Source of the DNA: Fistularia commersonii
Taxonomy: Eukaryota > Chordata > Actinopteri > Syngnathiformes > Fistulariidae
Assembly: GCA_037954325.1 (NCBI GenBank)
Contig: JBBMNZ010000028.1
Location: 13,481,501 to 13,545,500 of the forward strand
Length of the DNA: 64,000 nucleotides
Reading direction: 5' to 3'
Below, piece by piece: positions 1-8,894 of the stretch (position 1 is its first letter; each line of letters opens with the position of its first letter). Under the pieces are notes generated by a model, which was not told the origin of the DNA, made no database searches, and was given only the letters and a program-made list of their open reading frames with translations. The position numbers and the translations under genes are program-made.

Positions 1-266
1 TCCATGATGGGTTAAATGCTGTGGTCAAACTTTGCTGATGTTGCTCTATGTATAACTGTATATGACATTAAAGGCTTTTCTTCTTTGTATAACTATTACT
101 GACAGTTTATTTCTGAGACAGACAACGTCATACAAAGACAATTTCATATTCAGCAGAGTGAGCTAATAGTACAACTCTTAAGTTATTTTGTGTAAACTGG
201 GTTCCCCTTCTAATTCTGTGTATGTATGTATGTATGTATGTATGTATGTATGTATGTATGTATGTA

Positions 267-298
<32 letters not shown>

Positions 299-336
299 TG
301 CGTGTGTGTGTTTGTTTGTTTATTGGTGTGTGTCAG
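1..336 (+). other. mrpl37: mrpl37 intron, 3' part
   Basis: Intronic sequence upstream of the first visible mrpl37 coding exon; its 5' end lies outside the window. It is AT-rich with no recognisable exon. Its last ~120 bases are a compound microsatellite, and the intron ends in a CAG acceptor at 334-336. I see no other element in it. Confidence 0.7.
217..320 (+). repeat. compound microsatellite (TATG)n-(TG)n-(TGCG)n-(TG/TTTG)n
   Basis: Uninterrupted TATG repeats run from about 219 to 268, followed by TG, then CGTG/TGCG repeats to about 304, then TG and TTTG units to about 320. The tract ends roughly 16 bases before the splice acceptor of the next mrpl37 exon. It therefore forms the TG/T-rich tract where a polypyrimidine tract is expected. 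Read as codons it gives low-complexity Tyr-Val-Cys-Met stretches that are not a protein. Confidence 0.95.
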
Positions 337-462
337 ACTCAGCATATACTGGAGCAGCCCATTACTATTCGAGCAGTGGGGACCAATGGTAGAGTTTTTC
401 AGTTTATGGTATTCCAGCTCAACACTACAGAGCTCTCGAGAGATGATGGCATCAAGAACCAG
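337..462 (+). CDS. mrpl37: mrpl37 coding exon (third from last), mitochondrial ribosomal protein L37
   Basis: This is a 126-bp, 42-codon exon between a CAG acceptor (334-336) and a GT donor (463-464). It begins THR-GLN-HIS-ILE-LEU-GLU-GLN and contains GTNGRVFQFMVFQLNTTEL, then ends DDGIKNQ. This matches from memory the C-terminal region of vertebrate MRPL37 (a GTDGRVF-FQLNTTDL-GVKN pattern). The protein is a subunit of the mitochondrial large ribosomal subunit (mL37), encoded in the nucleus and imported into the matrix. Phase is 0 at both ends and joins in frame to the next two exons. A second in-frame acceptor AG at 341-342 would shorten it by two codons. Upstream exons lie outside the window. 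Confidence 0.88.
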
Positions 463-1326
463 GTATTCAATCCTCATCCACAGCATGGAATCTGAAGTGC
501 TATGTGAACATGATTGTCATGGGTTACAATTATCAGGATGTAGGATATTAAAGTTGAAATCCAAATTTTGAAGGTTCAGTTTGAGATTAAAAGTTATAAG
601 AAGGATGAAATAAAGATTTAACAACAAATAACATAATCATCAGAAAGAGTAACTAATAATAAAGTTGTTGACGAGAGTTGCAAGAAAGACCCTCTCTTCA
701 TAGACTAACAGACAAAACAAAAGATTACCAACAGTAATCCAAAGTATGTCTTATGACCTGATTTTATTAGTATGCATCACTGTTCTATATTTCCTGTCAA
801 CTCCTGCAGGTGATGATTCATGTTAATTTTAACCGTTAATGCTGTAAAAGTGAAGCCTTTTCATGGACTAACTGTATAATCAAGATGAACAGTTCTGGAG
901 AACCTGTATCCCATGGAAGACCAGAAGTGTCTTGACAGCTGTATAAAGTCTGTCAAAGGTTGACTAATTCCATTTGAGTAGTTGTGTGTGTTGAGCAAGA
1001 GAGGCAATTATCTATCCTTTAGGTGTTGCAAACAAAAAGTGGGGGAGAGCTTGAAATGTGTGGGAAAGCATGTACCAGATATCAACCAATGTTTCTTCAG
1101 GACCCTGTATAAAAATCAACTTATTCTTATCCTTAATTATTATTGTTTTTTGTAAAATAACTCATTCGCGTTTTTTTCAAATTAACATGACAGATAATAT
1201 TTAAACTCCTCACCAATCTGTTACAGACTTTAAATAACACAATCCAAATCTGTTTCAGGTTTTGAACTTCAGAAAGCTCTTTATGATCTGTTTGATTCAT
1301 TGTTTTTATGATATTGTCACTTGCAG
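463..1326 (+). other. mrpl37: mrpl37 intron (864 bp)
   Basis: Intron from the GT donor at 463 to the CAG acceptor at 1324-1326, preceded by a T-rich stretch. I see no transposon, RNA gene or further exon in it. Short ORFs on the minus strand around 1133-1497 have no recognisable similarity and overlap the next exon antisense. Confidence 0.75.
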
Positions 1327-1401
1327 GTGTGGCTGGATGAAGATGTAGAGCTGTATGATTTTGCAAAAGTCAAACCTCTGATTAAGAAGAAACAAGTAAA
1401 G
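1327..1401 (+). CDS. mrpl37: mrpl37 coding exon (penultimate)
   Basis: A 75-bp exon of 25 codons. It starts VWLDEDVELYDFAKVKPLIK and ends KKQVK, bounded by a CAG acceptor (1324-1326) and a GT donor (1402-1403). The VW-D...LY motif followed by P-IKKK-V matches the vertebrate MRPL37 segment just before the conserved C-terminus. Phase 0 on both sides lets the 42-codon exon before it and the 25-codon exon after it join without changing frame. Basic residues at the end fit an rRNA-contacting mitoribosomal protein, but that role is inferred from the family. Confidence 0.87.
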
Positions 1402-1584
1402 GTAAAAATCTTGGTGGTGGGGAGGCCAAGAATGACAAATTATGATGGTTTTTGAAAAGAAAAGTAACTGAATGTAATTTGGATGTAAATTTGGCATGCT
1501 ACATCATGTTTGCTTTGAGAGGTATCTGGACATTGAATCAGGGTATGAAAAAAGTCATTTACATGCTTTGACAATCTGTGAAAA

Positions 1585-3360
1585 TTGAGTCCAATCCTCA
1601 CTGGAAAGAACATGAACTTACTTCCGACACAGTGGATCAAGCTCTGACACCAGACGTACAGGGACAAAATGGGCTGTATCAGTGGGTCTACTACCCCATA
1701 CTCCTGGAGTATCCCCCACCGGGAAGAACATAAACTTACTTCCGTCCCAGTGGATCAAGCTCTGACACCAGACGTACAGGGATAAAATTGGCTGCATCAG
1801 TGGGTCTACTACCCCATACTCCTGGAGTATAGCCCACAGGACTTCCTGAGGGACACTGTAGAGTACCTTCTCCAAGTCCACAAAGCACATATAGATAATT
1901 GTTGATCCCATGCACCCTGCTCAGGGTGTGGATCTGATCCATTTTTCCGCAACCAGGACAAAAACCATGTGGCACAGAATTTGAGTTTCAACTAGCTAAT
2001 GGATCCTCCTCTTGAGAACCTCTGAATAGACCTTACAAGGGAGTCTGAGAGGTGTGATCCACGAGCTGGGAGCTGTCACTGCAAAATTTCATTGTGCCTA
2101 CACAATGACAATTAAAACTCGTGATTCTTGAATCTTAAAGTGATGATGCTGAGGCATGTCAATCAAGGCAGACCCACAACTTTTGGAGCCTTGAGGAACT
2201 CAGAGCGGATCTTATCCTCCCTCAGGGCTCTGCCATCATGGAGCTTTTTAAGCATCTCTGTGACTTAAGCACCAGAGATAGGAGAACCCACCTGAGTCCT
2301 CAGACTAACAGACACAACTTACAATGAGGAGGCAGAGTGAGGATGTTTTCAAACTGCCAACCCCTAGCTTCCTGAGTTGAGGTCAGCAAAGCATCTTCCC
2401 CCCCTATACACAGTTCACTGCTTCCCACTCCTGAGCTGCGGGATGGTTGACTACAATCTCCTTAAAGCCATCCAGAATTCATTCTCCATTGTCTTCCCAA
2501 ATATTGTCCATGCTTGAATTTCTGTCTTTGTGACCACCAAAGTTACATTCTGCTCTGCCTGTCATTACCTTTCAGCTCCCTCCCCAAAAAGTCAAAAGTC
2601 CTTCATTTTGATGCCATCCAGATTTATCTCCATGATAGGCTGCAACTGCCTTACAGCCAGAGCTCCAGTTGGCTGCCTTAACAATAGAGACATGGAATAT
2701 GGCCATCTTGAACTCAGTGTCCCCTGATCCCCCTGGAGCGTTGTCATCCAGAGGTGGGAATCGAGGTTCCCTCTGACAGGGGACTCTGCCAGACATTTCT
2801 CACAAATGTTTGGGCCTGCCATGCCTCACAGGTATGACCATGTCCTGGTGGTGATCAGTTGGAAGTCCTGACCTTTTTTTTCCAAGACCTGCGACTGCAA
2901 GTCTGATACATGTCCACAAAGTCAGTCCCTGAACTGTGGTTCAATTGAAGGGCCTATCCTCCCAATCAAGCTTTCTAGTTGTCACTGTTATTGCCTATGT
3001 GAGCATTGAAACCCCCCAGCAGCATGGGCAGAGTGCTGTATAGCAACCCCCCCTCCCCTCCGGACTCCAGAAAAGGTGTGTATTCTGAGCTGCTCTGCTG
3101 AACTGAACCTGTTTCCCTACCCAGAGGCAGAGGGAAGATACCCTTGTTTCCCCTGGGGTGAACCTGAACTTACAGCCAGAGGACAATAAGTTTGCTCACA
3201 ATCACTTAGCTACTTTCACTGGGGAAAACTAAAAGTAGTGCAATTCCTGGAACGCAAGCTTTGCTTTTAAGCAAGCTCAGCTTTATCTAGCCAGAACCTC
3301 TCAGCCTCTTGCACCAGCTCAGACTCTTTCCCCTGCAGAGGACACTCTGGCAAGGGAAAG
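1585..3360 (-). mobile_element. decayed LINE fragment, RT and endonuclease regions, antisense to mrpl37
   Basis: Minus-strand translation between 1618 and 1911 gives FVDLEKVLYSVPQEVLWAIL followed by LQEYGVVDPL, SLYVWCQSLIH and a KFMFFPV block. This is the reverse-transcriptase palm region of a very common fish non-LTR retrotransposon (ancestral form FVDLEKAYDRVP). Further right, 2160-2990 resembles the upstream part of the same ORF, for example a region reading VTKTEIQAWTIFGK on the minus strand. The stretch 3020-3350 resembles its endonuclease part. No long ORF survives: stops and frameshifts are frequent, so the copy is dead and old. Exact family (RTE/Rex group) is not certain. Confidence 0.72.
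1602..1837 (+). repeat. 118-bp direct duplication inside the LINE fragment
   Basis: 1602-1719 and 1720-1837 are head-to-tail copies differing at only a few bases (for example gaacatgaactta against gaacataaactta). The duplicated piece encodes part of the RT palm on the minus strand, so it arose after insertion or in this source copy and is not a normal part of the ORF. Confidence 0.85.
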
Positions 3361-3404
3361 AGTCTGAGCAATGTCCCCTATATCTGATGATATTGGGGAC
3401 ATTG
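3317..3404. other. two adjacent inverted repeats (hairpins)
   Basis: 3317-3332 (GCTCAGACTCTTTCCC) is perfectly complementary to 3354-3369, a 16-bp stem with a 21-base loop. Immediately after it, 3369-3378 (CAATGTCCCC) pairs with 3395-3404 around an imperfect centre. They lie 53-140 bases upstream of the last mrpl37 exon, at the right end of the LINE fragment. The left arm of the first stem resembles normal LINE sequence. Confidence 0.85.
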
Positions 3405-3457
3405 GCTATGTTAACATGCTCTAGATATTTTATAACATGAAACAATGTTCACTGCAG

Positions 3458-3535
3458 GTTCCAGCTGGACTGGCAGGATATAAGCCTGAGACATTCAGGC
3501 GGTTCCTGGCACTATACCTACATGGAGCTGTGTAA
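3458..3535 (+). CDS. mrpl37: mrpl37 last coding exon with stop codon
   Basis: After the CAG acceptor at 3455-3457 the frame reads VPAGLAGYKPETFRRFLALY, then LHGAV and TAA at 3533-3535. The PETFR-FLALYLHGA ending is the signature C-terminus of vertebrate MRPL37, which makes this the most diagnostic of the three exons. It is 25 codons plus stop and in phase with the preceding exon. The visible coding part of the gene (42+25+25 residues) is intact, with no stop or frameshift. The gene therefore appears functional although a large satellite array starts only about 370 bp after the stop. Confidence 0.9.
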   Translation, partial: VPAGLAGYKPETFRRFLALYLHGAV

Positions 3536-3595
3536 GGACCCGCCCCAATCCATTTTTGTGTGATCCAGTCGACATTTTTATTTATTTCTGCTGAT

Positions 3596-3601
3596 AATAA
3601 A
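3596..3601 (+). promoter_or_regulatory. mrpl37: polyadenylation signal AATAAA of mrpl37
   Basis: A canonical AATAAA lies 61 bases after the stop codon and is followed within 10 bases by a GT-rich stretch (ttggtgtgtctg), as expected for cleavage near 3615-3625. This implies a very short 3' UTR of about 80-90 bases. Usage is inferred. Confidence 0.75.
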
Positions 3602-3689
3602 TTGGTGTGTCTGTTCAAAAAGCCAGTGAAATAAAACTGAACACTTCCAATCATTTGCATCAGGTGTCATTGAAGAAGGAAAACAATAT

Positions 3690-3904
3690 AACTTCACCAT
3701 GTTCAATTTTTCCCTATGGGGAAATTCGTTCTCTACAATTAACCCATCATGGATGAACCATGAGCACGCCTACTGACATGCTGCTGACCAATGCCAGGGG
3801 GACAGTTAGGGGTTCAGTGTCTTGCTCAAAAACACTTCAACACATAAGAGAATAGACTCAGGAATGTTTGGTTCCAAAGACGATTGCTCTACCTCAACCA
3901 CCAT
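3690..3904. repeat. common fish dispersed repeat (unassigned SINE-like family)
   Basis: The block containing ggggaaattcgttctct, then aacccatcatgg, gttcagtgtcttgctcaa and gattgctctacctc strongly resembles a dispersed element seen in many fish genomes (usually ending in a gctctaccactgagccac-like segment). It sits between the mrpl37 poly(A) site and the first satellite monomer. Family assignment is from memory and borders are approximate. Confidence 0.6.
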
Positions 3905-4112
3905 ATCTTCTCCAGTTTTTGTTGGATCCCAGTAGTTTTGACATTGTGTAAAATCACATTCCCTACAACATATTTCGGTAAGTTATTCACAATTTTTCCA
4001 GATGCTTCAACTTAGCGAGATAAGCATTTTTCAACCACACAGCGAATATCTTTTAAAAGTAATAGTCTGATTGCAGTACTTTTGACATGAAATTGTATCA
4101 CATCCTAGACAA
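3905..4112 (+). repeat. outermost, diverged satellite monomer(s), subfamily A
   Basis: The sequence carries all satellite landmarks in order: gttttgacat, acaacatatttc, gcttcaactt-gcgagataagca, atatctttt, then again ttttgacatg and cctagacaa. It is clearly more diverged than monomers further right. It marks the left border of the satellite block, about 370 bp from the mrpl37 stop codon, and is cut off at 4112 by a hAT-like terminus. Confidence 0.8.
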
Positions 4113-4551
4113 TAGGGATGTCAAAGTCAAAAACACAGAGGTCCAAAAAAAACAAATTAGTTTCAAGCCGAGGGCTGGGCTAATTCAGTGTTTATTAAAA
4201 CATATTGAACTGACTGAACATAGCCTTTTGAACCAACACCTAAATTCATAAATGAAATTGCATGCATTATAAACTGAAAATGCAACATTGTACTGCTGGA
4301 TGATCATATCAATTACTGCTGTCAAATAGTAAAATGAGAAAATAAAAATAAATAAATCAAATAAGTTATATTCTTTCTCATGGCCTCTTATCTGCAATTT
4401 TCGCTGAGTCAAAAATGAAAAATATATATGATTAAATAAAATATGATTAAATACAAAAATCTATGGCACTGACAAAAAAATACATTCTGCAAAGAAAAAT
4501 CACAGGTCTTGTAGAAACAAATGTAGAAATTGAACAGAATTAAAAAGATAC
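4113..4551 (+). mobile_element. hAT-type DNA transposon fragment inserted in satellite
   Basis: At 4113 the sequence switches from satellite to TAGGGATGTCAAAGTCAAA and acacagaggtcc. This closely resembles the terminal sequence of a widespread vertebrate hAT group (CAGGGGTGTCAAACTC type). The following 4190-4320 block (tagccttttgaaccaacacc and attgcatgcattataaactg) fits subterminal sequence of the same kind of element. No transposase ORF is visible. The right border is only approximate, where satellite resumes at about 4552. I could not find a matching 8-bp target duplication on the right, so that end may be deleted. Confidence 0.6.
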
Positions 4552-6300
4552 GTCTGGATTATAATGATATTGACATATTCTGCAGAATCATGTCCTATTC
4601 AACATTTTTCAGCACCAAACACAAGCTAGAAAGAATTCATAAGTTATTTACAATATGTACCATAAATGGTTTAACTTGGTGAGAGAAGACTTTTTTGACC
4701 ACATGGCTATATCATTTAAACATGCTTCTGGATTTGGGTGATTTTAACATATAATGCGCAGAATCATGTCCTATTCAACATATATCATCACCAGACACAA
4801 GCAATAAAGAATTCATAAGTTATTTACAATTTATGCCATAAATGCTTCAACTCGGTGGGATAAGCACTTTTTGACCACATGGCTATATCTTTTAAAACTG
4901 CAGATGGATTTGAGTGATTTTGACACATACGGTGCAGAATCATGTCGTATTCAACATATATCAGCACCAGACATAAGCTTGAAAGACTTCATAAGGTATT
5001 TACAATTTGTCCATAAAAAGGCTTAAAATTGGTGAAATAAGCACTTTTTGACCACATGGCTATATCTTTTAAATCTGCAGATGGATTTGAGTGATTTTGA
5101 CATATGTTGTGCAGAATTATGTCCTTTACCTATAATTTTAGCATCGGACACAGGCTAGAATGAATTCATAAGGTATTTATAATTTATGCCATAACTGCTT
5201 CAACTCGGTGAGATAAGCACTTCTTGACCAAATGGCTATATCTTTTAAACCTGTAGCTGGATTTGAGTGATTTTGAGACATATTGTGAAGAATGATGTCC
5301 TATTCAACAAATATCTGGACACAAGCCTTAAAGCATTCATAAGTTATTTACAATTTGAACTATAAATTCTTCAACTCGGGGAGATTAGCAGATTTTGACC
5401 ACATGGCTATATCTTTTAAACATGCAGCAAATGAATGTCCTATTCAACTTATATCTGCACAGGACACAAGCCTGAAAGCATTCATAAGTTATTTACAATT
5501 TGTACCTTAATCGCTTCAACTCGGCGAGATAAGCACTTTTTGACCGAATGGCTATATCTCTCGAACCAGCTGTTGGATTTTAATGATTTTTACATATATT
5601 GTGCAGAACCATGTCCTAATCAACATATTTCAGCAACAGACAAAAGCTTGCAAGAATTCACAAGTTATTTACAATATGTACCGTAAACGCTTCAACTTGG
5701 TGAGATAAGAACTTTTTGACCATATATATCTTTTGACCAAGTTGCTGCATTTGAGTGATTTTGGCATATATTGTGCAGAATCATGGCCTTTTCAACATAT
5801 CTCAAGACTAGATACAACCCTGAAAGAATTCATGCGTCATTTACAATTTGTACGGTATATGCTTCAACTTGGTGGGATAAGCACTTTTTGACCACATGGC
5901 TATATCTTTTGACTGAGTGACTGTATTTGAGTGAGTTTGACATTTCTTGTGCAGAATCATGGCCTTTTCAACATATTTCAACACTAGATACAACCTTGAA
6001 AGAATTCATACGTTATTTACAATTTGTACCAAAAACGCTTCAACTCGGTGAGATAAGCACTTTTTGACCACATGGCTATATCTTTTGAAACGATGGCTGG
6101 ATTTGAGCAATTTCTGACATACATTGTGTAGAATCATCTCCTATACAACATATTTCAGCACCAGACACAGGCCATCAACAAATTCATTAGTTTTTTCCAC
6201 TTTATACCAAAAGCGTTTGACTCGATGAGATAAACACTTTTTGACCACATAGCAATATCTTTTGAACCAGCGTTTGGATAAAAGTGATTCTGACATATAT

Positions 6301-7226
6301 TGTGCAGGATCCTGTCCTACTCAATATATTTCAGCACCAGTAACCAGCTTGATGGAATTTATGAGATATTTTCATTTTGTACCAAAACTCGGTGAGATAA
6401 GCACTTTTTGACCACATGGCTATATGTTTTGAAACTATGGCTGGATTTGAGCGATTTTGACATATATTGTGCAAAATAACCTCCTATACAACATATCTCA
6501 GCGCCAGACACCAGTTGGAAAGAATTCATTAATTTTTTTCACTTTTTACCAAATAAACGCTTCAACTAGGTGAGATAAGCACTTTGGACCACATGGCTAT
6601 AACTTTTGAAACTAATGCAGGATTTTAGAGATTTTGACATATATTGTGCAGAATCATGTCCTATTCAACATATTTCAGCACCAGACACCAGCTTAAAAGA
6701 ATTCATTAGTTTATTTTCCACTTTGTACCAAAAACGCTTCAAATTGGTGAGAAAAACACTTTTTGACCACATGGCTATATCCTTTGAACCTGTAGCTGTA
6801 TTGCAGTGATTTTGACATATATTGTGCAGAATCATTTCCTATTCAACTTATGTCAGCACCAGACAACAGCTTGATAGAATTAATTTGTTATTTTCACTTC
6901 GTACCAAAAAACGCTTCAACTCAGTGATATAAACATTTTTTCACAAAATGGCTATTTCCTTTGAACCTGTAGCTCTATTACCGTGATTTTGACATATATT
7001 GTGCAGGATCCTGTCCTATTCAATATATTTCAGCACCAGTAACCAGCTTGATGGAATTTATGAGATATTTACATTTTGTACCAAAAACGCTTCAACTAGG
7101 TGAGGTAAGCACTTTTTGACAACATGGCTATATCCTTTGAAACTATGGCTGGATTTGAGCAATTTCTGATATATATTGTGCAGAGTCATCTCCTATACAA
7201 CATATTTTAGCACCAGACACCAGCTT
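6301..7226 (+). repeat. local 4-monomer duplication within the diverged array
   Basis: An unusual monomer variant (tgtgcaggatcctgtcct, then caccagtaaccagcttgatg and gaatttatgagatatt) occurs at 6301 and again at 7000, an offset of 699 bp, about four monomers. Flanking monomers also correspond, so this is a small higher-order repeat. Confidence 0.7.
7212..7226 (+). repeat. left target-site duplication of the RTE LINE
   Basis: ACCAGACACCAGCTT at 7212-7226 is repeated exactly at 13759-13773. It is normal satellite sequence on both sides, so the satellite was cut and duplicated here by target-primed insertion. The last CTT can also be counted as tail. Confidence 0.9.
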
Positions 7227-7307
7227 CTTCTTCTTCTTCTTCTTCTTCTTCTTCTTCTTCTTCTTCTTCTTCTTCTTCTTCTTCTTCTTCTTCTTCTTCT
7301 TCTTCTT
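7224..7307 (-). repeat. (CTT)n microsatellite = (GAA)n 3' tail of the RTE LINE
   Basis: About 28 pure CTT triplets. On the minus strand this is a GAA tail at the LINE 3' end, directly after a gggaaaagccgg-type terminus, as is usual for fish RTE elements. Poly-Leu and poly-Lys reading frames through it are artefacts. Confidence 0.95.
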
Positions 7308-7323
7308 TTTCCGGCTTTTCCCG

Positions 7324-8753
7324 TCAGGGGTCGCCACAGCGAGTCAACTTTCTCCATCTAACCCTATTCTCCGTATCCTCCTCTCTCACACCAACTACCT
7401 TCATATCCTCTCTCACTATGTTCATAAATCTTCTCTTTGGTCTTCCTCGAGACCTATTGCCTGGCAGCTCCAATTCCAGCATCCGTCTACCAATATATTC
7501 ACTATCCCTCCTCTGCACATGACCGAACCATCTCAGTCTGGCTTCTCTGACCTTCTCTCCAAAACATCGAACATGTGCCGTCCCTCTGATAGACTCATTC
7601 CTGATCCTATCCATCCTGGTCACTCCCAAAGAGAACCTCAACATCTTCATCTCTGCAACCTCTAGTTCTGTCTGCTGTCTTTTAGTCATTGTAACAGTTT
7701 CTAGTCCATACATCATTGCTGGTCTCACCACTGTCTTGTACACCTTTCCTTTTATTCTGGCTGAAAGTCTTCTGTCACATAGTACCCCTGACACTTTTCT
7801 CCACCCATTCCAACCTGCTTGAACCCGTCTCTTCACCTCCTTTCCGCACTCTCCGTTGCTCTGGACTGTTGACCCTAAGTACCTGAAATCCTCCAGCTTC
7901 TTGATTTCCACTCCCTGTAGCCTCACCGTTCCACCTGAGTTCCTCTCATTCACATACATATATTCTGTCTTGCTGTGACTAACTTTCATTCCTCTCCTTT
8001 CCAGAGCATACCTCCACCTCTCTAGATTTTCCTCTACCTGTTGTCTGCTCTCACTACAGATCATATTGTCATGCGCAAACATTATGGTCCATGGGGATTC
8101 CTGTCTAACCTCATTTGTCAGCCTATCCATCGCCGTTGCGAACAAGAAGGGGCTCAGAGCTGATCCCTGATGGAGTCCCACCTCCACCTTGAACTTCTCT
8201 GTTACCCCTACAGCACACTGTACCAGTGTCTCACAGCTAGCACACATGTCCTGCACCAGTCTAACATACTTCTCTGTCACTCCAGACTTCCTCATACAAT
8301 ACCAGAGCTCCTCTCTTGGCACCCTGTCATATGCCTTTTCTAGGTCTACAAAAACACAATGTAGCTCCCTCTGGCCTTCTCTGTACTTTTCTATTAGCAT
8401 TCTCAACGCAAATACTGCATCTGTAGTACTCTTCCTAGGCATGAAGCCATACTGCTTTTCACAAATGCTGACTTCTGCTCTCCGTCTAGTTTCCACTACT
8501 CTTTCCCATAGCTTCATTGTATGGCTCATCAACTTTATCCCTCTATACTTGCCACAATTCTGCACATCCCCTTTATTCTTAAAAATAGGCACCATCACAC
8601 TTTGTCTCCATTCTTCAGGCATCTTCTCACTCTCTAAGATCCTGTTGAATAATCTAGTCAGAAAATCTACCGCTGCCTCTCCTAGACACTTCCACACCTC
8701 CACAGGTATATCATCAGGACCAACTGCTTTTCCACTCTTCACCCTCTTCAATG
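7324..8753 (-). pseudogene. RTE reverse transcriptase domain, catalytically dead
   Basis: An open frame of about 476 codons runs from the LINE junction at 8753 to TGA at 7324-7326. Visible RT landmarks include KSGKAVGPDDIPVEVWK near the start, RQSVMVPIFKNKGD, YRGIKLMSHTMKLWE, FVDLEKAYDRVPREELW, then VGLHQGSALSPFLF. Where the catalytic FADD box should be, it reads MFAHDNMICSES: the second-last Asp codon is now His (8071-8073), removing a metal-binding residue. The C-terminal thumb/tail region (LRWFGHVQRRD and GNRSRGRPKRRF) is complete. In the continuous reading frame the first 31 residues before LKRVKSGK come from the nested LINE's 3' tail and are not RTE protein. The polypeptide upstream of this domain is in the 12.1-13.6 kb part of the element. 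Confidence 0.9.
8749..8753 (+). repeat. CAATG target duplication of the nested LINE (left copy)
   Basis: CAATG at 8749-8753 recurs at 12093-12097. Removing 8754-12092 plus one copy restores a continuous RTE reading frame (VRKAL joined to KRVKSGKA on the minus strand), which fixes the element borders. Confidence 0.8.
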
Positions 8754-8894
8754 AGATGAGAGAGAGATGAGATGAGAACAACTTTATTAATCCCGAAGGA
8801 AATTGTTGTGCCAGAGTTTCAAGTAAAAACATAACAGTAATAGACAATAGTGGAAAGGAGGAAGAATAAGAAATATAATGAAATATAAATTGTC

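Larger units (their letters stand above)
1402..3457 (+). other. mrpl37: mrpl37 last intron (2056 bp), mostly LINE-derived
   Basis: Intron from the GT donor at 1402 to the CAG acceptor at 3455-3457. Most of its length (about 1585-3360) is an antisense, heavily decayed LINE. The last 140 bases hold two hairpins and the branch/acceptor region. Confidence 0.75.
4552..7226 (+). repeat. satellite array, subfamily A, diverged monomers
   Basis: Tandem units of mostly 172-178 bp in + orientation. Counting between successive gaccacatggctat landmarks gives steps of 176, 177, 178, 169, 145, 176, 172 and 176, so one unit is shortened. Typical unit: ttttgacatatattgtgcag, aatcatgtcctattcaacat, a variable caccagacacaagcttgaaa stretch, then cgcttcaactcggtgagata and agcactttttgaccacatgg. 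Monomers differ markedly from each other, typical of an old array edge. Short ORFs here are repeat by-products. Confidence 0.93.

Noticed and set aside
188..571. 127- and 89-residue ORFs through the microsatellite and beyond
   Set aside because: They start inside the TATG repeat and run through an exon into the following intron. Only 337-462 in the second frame is real coding sequence, with splice sites on both sides.
463..1326. Additional exon or RNA gene in the first complete mrpl37 intron
   Set aside because: No ORF with splice sites in phase, no tRNA-like or snoRNA-like box structure that I could support.
7143..7361. Poly-Lys and poly-Leu ORFs
   Set aside because: Translation of the (CTT)n/(GAA)n tail of the RTE, with no other coding signal.
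8754..8847. N-terminal 31 residues of the 507-codon RTE-region frame
   Set aside because: This part is the 3' tail of the nested LINE read by chance in frame with the RTE RT; it is not RTE protein.
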